A program made the translations under genes and the position numbers. 64,000 bases of DNA from Cylindrobasidium torrendii FP15055 ss-10 (Eukaryota; Basidiomycota; Agaricomycetes; Agaricales; Physalacriaceae): NCBI GenBank assembly GCA_000934385.1, contig KN880569.1, forward strand, positions 1 through 64,000. The letters are read 5' to 3'. Below, piece by piece: positions 55,538 to 64,000 of the stretch (the first letter of the stretch is position 1; each line of letters begins with the position of its first letter). The notes beneath the pieces are model-generated. The model did no database searches. It was not told the DNA's origin and saw nothing but the letters and a program-made list of their open reading frames with translations.

Positions 55538-56833
55538 TTACAGTTTCACCGAGTCTTGCAGCGACTTGGCTACAGCGAGGAGGCTCTCTGCCACCGCAAG
55601 CGGCGCCTCCTGCACTATCATATGTCCCCCGCCATTAATTTTGGACACGGACGCAAAGTTTGCGCTCTCGACGAGGGCTTGCTGCTTCTGTCTCGAACTA
55701 CGATGGATTGTCAAAACCTTCGCCCCAAATATGGGTCAAGGACAGGACTTACAAGAGATCCACTCTCTCCCCGAACATGACATGCACTGGTACAGTCGGA
55801 TTACCGCCGTTTCCTAGAGTGAGCTCTTGCAAGACAGGGATGGGCATCGTTGCATTGACTTCGATGTTGTGGTCCGCGTATAGTAAGGCTTCGTGCTTCG
55901 GGGAGCATTTGAGCGTTACACCTCCGTGACCGTCAGCTTTGAGAGCATGGGTCTATGTGATTTGGTCAGCTTGGAAGAGATGGAAGTAAGCACTGAGGAC
56001 GCACGACGTAAGAATCAAGGACACTGGCATCCCACGTCGACCATGGGACCTTACCCCGCAGGTGTTTGCGGGCTTCGCTGCGGTTCAACCAGTCCGAGCG
56101 ACGTTGTCCGACAATGCTTCGAGTGTACTCGAATAGAGGTGTGTGTTTGCTCGCCTGTGAGGTCGGCCAGATGCCTGGCTCAATAAGGGCAAGGGCAGAG
56201 ATGGGAAAGTCAAAAGCGGATGTAGGTGCAGGACGAGAAAAGAGCTTTGCGGTCAGGACGCTTGAAAGATTATTTTGAGTCATGCTCATGTGCAGAGCAA
56301 GACGGCACGTACGCTGAGGCAGCACCACCGGAATGGCCAACAAGAACAACCTTGTGCGATCCTCTGTGTGGTGCGATCTGGGTATTGTAGAGGTCGACGA
56401 ATGCTTCAGAGTAGTCGATAGCGTCTGACGCATCATTAGCGACATTGAAGCACCAAACACAAGCATCCTTACGGTAATCAAAGCTGTCGGAATGGATAAT
56501 GTCATTGTTGAGCTCCGCGGAGTCTCCGTGCGTGTGGCAGTCCACTGTCCAGGCCTCGACGCTCTTGCTGGATTGCTCAAATATGCGCTGTATGGTCGTG
56601 TCCCACGCCTCCTTGTCTGTTGAATATCAGTTAGTGAGGTGCCGACTTCCCGTAATAGAGGGGCCAGACATACGGAAGCCAATTCCATGCGCGAATAACC
56701 ATATAATGCCAGATTCTGTATGTGTTGCCGTGAATGGTCTGTAGCGTTTCGCGGCAGCCTTCAAGCCATTCTTTCCGGGTATAACGAATGTGTTGATCTG
56801 AAGCTGGGGAAGTTCGTACGAAGGCTCGGCCAT
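55538..56833 (-). CDS. alpha/beta hydrolase
   Basis: Six exons: 56674-56833, 56473-56616, 56313-56424, 56005-56260, 55753-55952, 55538-55697 (1,032 nt, 343 residues). The fold is recognisable from an early FAHGIGFHKEAWD (oxyanion strand), the nucleophile elbow VLVGHSGGA (Ser133), LALIEPGIWP, VPVHVMFGERVDL (acid strand) and INGGGHMIVQEAP with the catalytic His. The order and the tail VAESLLAVAKSL match alpha/beta hydrolase fold-1 proteins that are common in Agaricomycetes. A cytosolic location is likely since no signal peptide is seen. Substrate cannot be assigned. It faces away from the alpha-arrestin gene across 502 bp. Confidence 0.87.
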
Positions 56834-57335
56834 TGCTGCTAGTTGTGGGATAAGAGGTGGGAATTAGCGAGAAGCTGGGTCTGCATATGTCCTTTGCGAG
56901 CAACATCTTATATTGAAGTCCGTGACGGTCGAGGGCCTGCCGCACTACAATCCCTGGATATTCCAGAGACACGGCCGCTGGTGCTCGACGCACTCGCCGA
57001 TTCGGACTGGGCCATTTCCAATCCTCGAATTGGGCGCAAGAGCAACGGCAAAGCGCGTGGGCAATTCCATTTGGCCTGCAGAGATGACGTAGTGACATGT
57101 TCGATCACTCTCGCCCCGTCGTTATCCAGCTGCATCGTGCATCGGTGTTGTTGACTTTCCAGCCTCCACCTTTTCTACCTGGCCTATCGTCGCGCGCGCG
57201 TCTGCTTCACACCTCTATAATTTATTTCTAGCGGGCTCGGTGAGTTTTTTTTGTGATTTTAAGCGGCTGACAGAGCATCGTTCTGACCGTTTGCAGCGTC
57301 CTCTTTTCCGACGCTAGGGGCCTAGCTTGCCAACC
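56834..57335. promoter_or_regulatory. divergent promoter region
   Basis: 502 bp between the starts of the alpha/beta hydrolase (minus) and the alpha-arrestin (plus). A TATAAT lies at about 57216 on the plus side. The frames at 56843-57154 and 56908-57135 oppose each other and have no features. Confidence 0.4.
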
Positions 57336-60300
57336 ATGAACGACTTTGCGGGCACTCCGTTGCCCATGAACTCGACTGCGACACATCCCAAGCTCAAGGT
57401 TTCCTTGTCTTTCCTGGACCGGTTCTTCATCGCAGGCGACAATGTATGTGGTTCGCTAGAAATGGAATGCAGAAGCGGCGAGCCTGGTAGCGGCAAAGAA
57501 CTGGGCATTGGCGCGATGATGATTGAGATGTGGGGTGTTGAAGGTGCGTGTGCCATGTCCGCTTTGTGCGTCGTCCAACAAATGCAACAGAACTCCTCTC
57601 AAGAGACCATTCTGCGAAAGCACCATTCCTCTACTGTCGCCGGCTTTTCCAGGGCCCTGGCCTCCCGGCATCCAACGCCGTATATGCACATCCACTACCA
57701 AATATGCAGCCAATGCCTACCCATTACCATCTTGGCAAGCGGGGGCAGTCGTCGTTCAATTTCCGCATGCCTATTCCTGCTACATCCCCCTCCTCAATTT
57801 CATTTTGCCAGGCAGCGCGTGTGCGCTACGAAATCCGCGCCAGCGTACAGATCTTTTGGAAAGGCGAGAAGAAGGTTGTCGTGCAGAGCAAGGAGGTCGA
57901 TGTCATCGAGAGCTACGCCGACATTGACTTCAGCAGAGATGAACCTGAGTCAGTCGCGGTTGGCGAGAATGGAAAGATATGGATGCAGGGGAAAGTTGTG
58001 GGAGGTGTCCTCGTCGCTGGAGAAAGCGCTTGTGTCGAGTTGCAAGTCAAGAACCATTCATCACGCAAAGTAGGATGCTCTTCACTATCTGCTCACTGGC
58101 TAATTTGACTCAGAATGTTGCCCTCACTCTATCCCTGGAGAGAACGCTTCACGTTGCACACGCACCGGACACATTGCTCATCTCAGATACACTCACCACT
58201 GTGCCCTTCCGTGGTCCAGAATACATCATTCCCCCGGGTGCAGAGGGCGTGGCCTCCCTGGTTTTCGACGTTCCCAGGAGTGCGCGCACTGTTCGCGGTG
58301 GTAGGCTAGAAGGCCTTGAAGAAAGAGGTGCAAAAGGGACAGAAGCCCTCTTCGACATTGGCGGTGTGGTCACTGTTAAGATGGGCATGGGTCTGGGACG
58401 GTATGTTAATCAACATGATCCTTCTACGACGACTGATTCGAGAACAGATCAGACATTGTAGTGACTATGCCTGTCACTATTGTCCATCCTGCTGTTCTCC
58501 CAGATCCACCAGAGGAAGACTACCCTCAGGAATATTGGGACCCTCAGTCCCAAGCACCATTCGACCCGTACATGGCTGCGCAGATGCAAGCTGCACAATT
58601 CACCGGTCCTTTGAGCCCTTATAGTCCAACACCAGCGCCGTATGCATTGCCAATTTCTCCTCACCCAGGGGCGTACGCACCACCAATGTCACCTCAGCCG
58701 CCCCATCCCTCAACATCACCCCCATTGGCATATGTGGACCCAAACCAGAATTATGTCTGGTTTCCTCCGCCAAACCAGTACTTCAGCCCGCCGCCACAAG
58801 CACAGGCCTATTACTATCCACAACAGTACGAGCAACCTCCTGTCCAGCCTGTTTCTCCTTTGGTGTCGGGTCTTCCGTCTCCGAGTCTGCCATCGGCAAG
58901 CAACATACCTGCGCCTGCTCCAGTGCCTGCGCAAGTGTCAGTGCCAGCCGAGGTGCCGCCACCGACATCACCATCGACACCGCTCAGAATTGACCTCCAA
59001 AACCTGGCACCCCAAACCTTCTCGCCTACCTTGCATTCGCCTCGACCATTCTTGTCGCCCAAGCTATCCCCAAGCTCCAATGATGGGTCTCTGGGTCGCA
59101 GCGAGCGTGTAGAAGCGTTAGAGCGTATGGCTGACGAGGTGCCAATGAACGAGGCTCCCGTTGCTATTGACAAGACACTACCTGGGCCGCCAGTGCCTAC
59201 TGGCAAGTCCTCTTCCACTCGTCCTCGGGCAGATATGTACTTCGCGGAAGCCAAGCAATCTACGCCGCTTGCAACGACGCCCCATGCGTCGCGGCGACCT
59301 TCCCCGCATGTATCGCCTCTGCCATCGCCCAAGGTTTCTCCTCTACCTTCACCCCGTGTGAACCCTTTGCCATCGCCTATAATACCACTGGCCGTCTCAC
59401 CCAAACCCACGCCGCCGCCTGAGGAAAAATCAGTTGAGGCATTACTAGCGGAACCGCCCACAGAAGACGTCCTTGCGCCCAAGACGCCTACATTGTCTGG
59501 CATATCGCGACTAGCAGCGACGCGGAAGCCGGCGCTTGGTGTCCCCACTTCTTCACCAAGTGGATTGGATGCACTTGAACAACGACTGCTCGCTGATGTG
59601 GGCACGCGCAAGGTTCGCGCTGCACCGCCGCCTAGTGTCGTGACCTTAGGATTCACTGAGATATCGGCCAAGGCCATTGATATACCTTCACCGAAGAGCA
59701 AGGATTCCAAAGGGGATGAGTCGGCTATCTCAAGTTTATCCCTGGGGGCCGAGGAAGAGGAGAAGGAGTGGGATGAACGCACACATCGTGGCAAGAGCGT
59801 CAAGGCTGAGTCGGATGTTACAAAGAGTGAGGGTCAGAGGAAGAGTGGACAGCGGAATGAGCAGAGCAAGCGAAAGATTGAGCAGGCGAAGGGTAGGGTT
59901 GCGGCATGGCTTGGGGGTGTTTCTGGTCTCCCGGCTGGTGATGATGATGAAGGCGAGGCAGCAGCAGTGTCTTTGACGTCGCCATCTCCAGCAGCGAAGG
60001 TTGAAGATCTTCCTGTTGAGATACCGGTGACCAATGGAAAGGATGAGGATGAGGAGCCGGATATTGAGGAGTTGTTGAAGAAGGAAGAGACCACGGACGG
60101 GACGCCTCAGCCTGATCCACGGTCATCTGGTTTCAAGCCTATGGGAACCTTTAAACGTGATGCCCTTACACGAACGCTGGTACCCAAGGATGTTACGAAT
60201 CCCTGGGCAGATGCCCCGGCCGGTGCACCCAAGACTGACGCGCCCGCGCCCACGAATCCATGGAAGGCACACAAGTCACCCAATGCCAAGTCACCGAATC

Positions 60301-60896
60301 TTCCCAATTTCCCGCCGCTTTCGCCTGGAGACGGTGTCAAGTACGATATCCGGAGCGCTCGAGGCGGCAGAGGGGGCAAGGTCACATCTGTTGCCGCGTT
60401 GTGGGCAAATGGCGCCCTGGGTGGTGGCGGCAGTGGTGAGAAGGGACCAAGGACGTCTATGCCTGGAGCTCCTAGGAAGACAGCGCCGATGAACCCACGA
60501 ACATCGCTACCTGCGAGCCCGAGGGTTTCAGCGCCCACATCTCCTGTGCTGAAGTCGTCGACTCCCAGACCGGCGAGCAAACCTACAAGTCCTGCGCCTC
60601 GATTAAAGCCGTTGAAGTCGTCTACGCCTGGTCTGTCGACGGCGGTGGTATCTTCGTCCCATGCGACGCCTGTGCTTTCGTCTACAGTCTCGCTTGCTCG
60701 GCCTGTTCCCACAAACGGGGCAAACAAGTGGCGGCCGGGTATGAAGACACTGGCGGAAGGTGCGCGAGCGAAAGAGACGAAGGGTGTTATGGGGAACGCG
60801 AATGAAGGTGTGGTTAGGCCGGTCGTGGGAGATGTGGGCAAGACGAAGATTAAGGATTTGATTAAGAAATATCAGCAGCAAACGCAGGCGAGCTGA
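57336..60896 (+). CDS. alpha-arrestin-like protein with long disordered tail
   Basis: Four exons: 57336-57543, 57591-58069, 58114-58400, 58448-60896 (3,423 nt, 1,140 residues). The N-terminal arrestin sandwich opens with LKVSLSFLDRFFIAGDNVCGSLEMEC. The middle contains FNFRMPIPAT, VRYEIRASVQIFWKGEKKVVVQSKEVDVIESY and VVGGVLVAGESACVELQVKNHS, and the second sandwich ends near VVTMPVTIVHP. Fungal arrestins of this kind bind nutrient transporters or sensors at the plasma membrane and recruit a HECT ubiquitin ligase. The remaining 770 residues are Pro/Ser/Ala-rich, with a PPNQYFSPPPQAQAYYYPQQ-like low-complexity patch and several short Pro-Tyr-like sites, but no unambiguous PPxY was confirmed. The tail has many SP/TP sites, so phosphoregulation is likely. 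Confidence 0.87.
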
Positions 60897-61522
60897 GGCT
60901 GGGGGCTGCGGCTGATGGACTTGTGGTGTGGATGTGGAATCTGTACTTGCGATATATTTACTGACCTGCTCATACCATATCTAACTTATCTTACGACGTA
61001 CTGACGACTCCTTGATGATGTGTTTTTGTTATACTTAATGGATTGATGATACCATGTAAACAGTAGTCTGTCTATATACGCTGCAGCGACGAGCATCTTT
61101 CGGGAACGCGATGTGGGATGGGTGCACAAGCTTGAGACCTATGGTATTCGCCATGCAATCTGGCCCTTGAGCTTGAATGTTTGCCTTCTCGTACCTGTCA
61201 ATAGTGAGAATTTCTCGTAAATCCGACGTTGCCCCAGATAGGTCCTTCGGATTACGAGCTGCACCATAACGCAGAGCAGATTGACTGAATGCAAACGCAA
61301 GTATGTTCATTCCAAACTGATCCCTAGCGGACAGCCGACTATGAAAAGCGTACTGGCGAGAAGATGAAAAGGTATACCAGGCTATGAAAAGTCAAGAGGA
61401 TAAAAGCATATTATGGAGCTTGTAGTAAGAGAGTACAAAAATAGGTATGTAGTCCTCCTGTGAACGACAGCAAAACTTACTGAGCAATCCAACGTGTATA
61501 AGGGGTAGAAGGGGCAGGACGC
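60897..61522. other. convergent intergenic region
   Basis: About 630 bp between convergent stop codons. A 91-codon minus-strand frame at 61035-61310 has no recognised motif and its codon use looks random. No other feature was seen. Confidence 0.5.
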
Positions 61523-62293
61523 TTAGCAGATTACACAACCGCAACAGCTTGGCTGTCTCTCGAAATCCTTGCCAGCCATGTCGTCTTCGACAACGCCTGG
61601 CCGTATTGACAAATGTGCGATAGTGGGAGGGGTGTCGATAGGAAAGGGGACGTCTGCAAGAAAAGGTAAATTACCCCTGGTGGGGAAGGTAGGTGTGGGA
61701 GAAACGCACCCTTGAGCAGGCTGTCGTCCTGCAGCACGCGACCGCGATAGAGGACCCGCAGGAACGAAGGGGCTGGGGGACGTTCGTCCGGGGTATCTAT
61801 AGCCCATCGTCTGTCAGCACGTATATACACATGCACGGGGGTACTGCCGCACCTGAAGGCCAGGTAGTCCAAAGTAGCTCCTTGACGCGGCCCACGGACT
61901 GTGTAGGCTCAAAAGTCATCGTGCGCCGCTGTCCTGACACGAGTAGGAAGGTCAAGTTGACCTGTGGTGTATGCGGGATGGCATCAACCGGTTCGCCTTC
62001 TGCTGGTGGTGGAACGTCGGACGGAGGGAGGGCGTGCGGTGGATGGTCAGCGTCGATAGAGTCGGCGACGCGAGTGTAACTTGTCCGTGCGCTAGCATTC
62101 ACAGATGCTACCAGGGGCGATGATGAGAACGACTAGCCATGAGGAGAAAAGGTGACACACCCAAGTTGTTTCCTACCGAGCCCACACGCGGAACATCCGC
62201 ATTCAAAGCCGTCGCAGTGGAGGGCTCGAAAGTGACATTCGATGTCGTCTCCAACGGCGCTCCTGACACTTCTATCGCAGGCGGCGAGGACAT
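61523..62293 (-). CDS. membrane-anchored ubiquitin-fold protein (MUB/UBL3-like)
   Basis: Four exons: 62161-62293, 61853-62107, 61710-61796, 61523-61653 (606 nt, 201 residues). After a variable 80-residue leader, the ubiquitin-like fold starts at VNLTFLLVSGQRRTMTFEP and runs through VGRVKELLWTTWP, FLRVLYRGRVLQDDSLLK and IAHLSIRPG. The last residues CCGCVIC combine a CaaX box with two further Cys that may be palmitoylated. This is the plan of UBL3/MUB proteins, which are prenylated, sit at the plasma membrane and bind E2 enzymes or sort proteins to vesicles. There is no C-terminal Gly-Gly, so it should not be conjugated. The leader is longer than in animal and plant members. Confidence 0.9.
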
Positions 62294-62687
62294 GTATGCA
62301 AGATCGGGATGGACAGGGTCGTGGTAGTCGAAAGCAGAGTGTGATGGCTAGAGCATCATCTCATAATTCAAAACTCAGCCTTCGCCAGGAGCTTTCTCAG
62401 AGCTGGGAGAAGAGTCCCTGGCACGTGCCATCAAATACGCCCGCCCCAGACTATGACGACACCGATGCAGTACAGCCGAACGGCCCGGATGTGGCTTCAT
62501 ATTGAAGAGATGGACTTTGAAAATACCGTGCGGGCTGCTTGCCCAGTCAAAGCAAGAGTTCCAACAGTGGAAGCATGTGGCATGTTGCAACTCGAAAACA
62601 TCCACCAATTCACATGAATGAAGTTGAGTACATTCGTTTCAATCAGCTACACTAATATACACAAGTATTCCTCTTTACGCTCAATGT
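62294..62687. other. intergenic region
   Basis: About 390 bp between two minus-strand genes. It should contain the MUB promoter and the 3' UTR of the aldo-keto reductase. No further feature was recognised. Confidence 0.5.
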
Positions 62688-64000
62688 TTACCACCTCGCG
62701 TCGTTGTCAAGCGCAGGGCGAGAGAAGGTTGCCTGAGAAACCAGAGATGAGCACAATGGACTACAAGGCAGGACGATGAACGTACGATGGGCTCAGGCTT
62801 ATTCCCCAACACCTTTTCAATCCTCTCCAGGATCTCCGGCGTCAGCTTCGGCAAGACCTCAATGGCCTTCAAGTTCTCTAGAACCTGCTCAGGACTTGTC
62901 GCGCCGAGAATGACGGTGCCCGTGTTGGGGCTCTTTGCTACCCAAGCCAGCGCGAGCGCTGCTGTAGATACACCGAGTTCTGGAAGAACAGTAAGTGCTC
63001 AAAAGTCCCAGAATGGCTGCTGGGTTAAGCTTACCATTGGCGATGACAGTGATGTCCTTAACCTTCGCAATCTTCGCAAGACCTTCTTCTTTGGTCAAGG
63101 ATTCCAACGTGGTCTTGAAGAAGTCCTTGTTCTTGTCGAAACGAGAGCCCGCAGGGATACCATCGTTGTACTTACGAGCCAAAGAGTCAGTACTCATTGC
63201 TGCCTGAGCAGACAGGGATGGCATACCTTGCCAGTGAGGAGACCAGACGCCAGGGACGACCAGGTAGTGGTGCTAATACCGTAGTTGCGGTACAACGCTG
63301 CGTACTCCTTCTCGGGGCGCTCACGGTGAAGCATGCTGGATATGCAAATCAGGAATATTCAGGTCAGAAAAGCCTTTTTCACGCACTGGTGTTGGCATTG
63401 CTCAGCGATAGGGCCAATCAGGCCGAGCCTGTTGGCGACACCTACACGAGGGATCAGGACAAACGGCGCGAGGGTTGGATGGAAGGCGTACTCCAAGCCT
63501 CCTCGATCTCGCGAGCAGACCACTCGGAAGTTCCCCAGTAGAACGCCTAGACGCATGTTAATTTCTGTACCGGGAGCATTGAAAGGTACGCACCCAGCCC
63601 TGCTCGATAACATAGTTGAACGCACGAACCGTCTCCTCGATGGGGACTACAGCGACCTCCGTCAGACCTGCCCCAATTTCGGAATGTGATGAATGAACAT
63701 ACCGCTGTTATCAGGCCTGTGCGCAAAGATTACATCGACGTAGTCCATCTGGAGGCGCACAAGGGATTCCTTGGTACCCTCAATGATGTGCTTGCGCGAC
63801 AAGCCAGAATCGTTGGGCCCACCGCGGGGGCCCCAGTATATCTTGGTGCTGATGACGAGGTCGCTGCGACGGTAGCCAAGCTCCTTCAGAACGCGCCCCC
63901 TTTTCAAATGTCCTAGTTAGTCGACGTCCTTGCGAAATGCGGATGTGTATGATGCATGACCAGATGGAGATGGAAACGAAGAATGGCGTGCTGAGAGACA
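62688..64000 (-). CDS. aldo-keto reductase, Kv channel beta-subunit type (5' end outside the window)
   Basis: Eight exons are visible: 63703-63912, 63594-63646, 63492-63546, 63387-63441, 63227-63335, 63035-63170, 62786-62979, 62688-62732. The first one seen begins after an acceptor at 63913 with one base of a codon carried in, so the start lies beyond position 64000 and roughly the first 60-70 residues are missing. The sequence follows the AKR6 group: [65 protein letters not shown] and [21 protein letters not shown]. These enzymes use NADPH, and the [12 protein letters not shown] segment is typical of the voltage-gated potassium channel beta family, which in fungi act mostly as soluble oxidoreductases. 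The substrate is unknown. Confidence 0.9.

Noticed and set aside
1..64000. A secondary-metabolite or other functional gene cluster around the GGPP synthase
   Set aside because: No terpene cyclase, P450, polyketide synthase or dedicated transporter lies nearby; the synthase is a housekeeping type paired with ATG15.

Overview
This window reads as nuclear DNA of a filamentous basidiomycete, most likely an Agaricomycete. The genes are intron-dense: I placed about 119 introns in 24 protein genes, most of them 44-60 nt with a CTNAC-like branch site. A seven-helix DUF6533-type membrane protein, a Stealth/Xpt1-type phosphotransferase and coiled-coil proteins with a C-terminal HPD domain all point the same way. 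The genus cannot be fixed from the sequence alone. I found no rRNA, tRNA, CRISPR array or intact transposon. All gene models were built by hand from splice signals, frame continuity and family conservation, and in every complete model the exon lengths sum to a multiple of three.

Layout, left edge: 1-4386 is a gene-free, repeat-containing stretch. It carries a hairpin-forming minisatellite (3317-3450), a run of diverged repeats (3490-3840) and scattered non-coding ORFs. Next come two large coiled-coil genes facing away from each other across a 3.4 kb gene-free gap: a 1,579-residue protein with an HPD/J-like C-terminus (4387-9873, minus) and a 1,510-residue coiled-coil protein (13262-18241, plus).

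Middle left: a thioesterase-like protein (19014-20241, minus), a DUF6533 seven-helix protein (20829-22576, minus), a 215-residue acidic protein (23131-23871, minus) divergent from a HAP5/NF-YC subunit (24144-24834, plus), a Chs4/Skt5-like SEL1-repeat protein with a CaaX box (25034-26889, minus), and a small intronless HPD-domain protein (28683-29474, plus) related to the C-terminus of the 1,579-residue protein.

Middle: geranylgeranyl diphosphate synthase (29642-30916, minus) and the autophagic lipase ATG15 (31131-32608, plus) share a 214 bp divergent promoter. They are followed by a two-RRM protein (33087-36023, plus), a GNAT acetyltransferase (36964-37729, plus), an F-box-like protein (38143-39069, plus), a GDSL esterase (39158-40502, minus), a Stealth-family sugar-phosphate transferase (40867-43270, minus) and a type-B carboxylesterase (43812-46051, plus).

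Right: a disordered 610-residue protein (46639-48634, minus), an RBR ubiquitin ligase (49487-51255, plus), cyclophilin A (51624-52332, plus), a Ser/Thr-rich single-pass surface protein (about 52821-54518, plus), an alpha/beta hydrolase (55538-56833, minus), an alpha-arrestin (57336-60896, plus), a membrane-anchored ubiquitin-fold protein with a CaaX end (61523-62293, minus) and an aldo-keto reductase of the Kv-beta type cut by the right edge (62688 to beyond 64000, minus).

The genes form no obvious cluster. Several do share a cell-surface, prenylation or protein-turnover theme: a GGPP synthase, two CaaX proteins, a chitin synthase activator, an RBR ligase, an arrestin adaptor and a ubiquitin-like protein. 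The unusual features are mostly in gene architecture: three GC-AG introns, 7- and 8-nt internal exons, a coding 21-nt minisatellite that adds whole heptads to a coiled coil, and an HPD module present in both a giant and a minimal protein.
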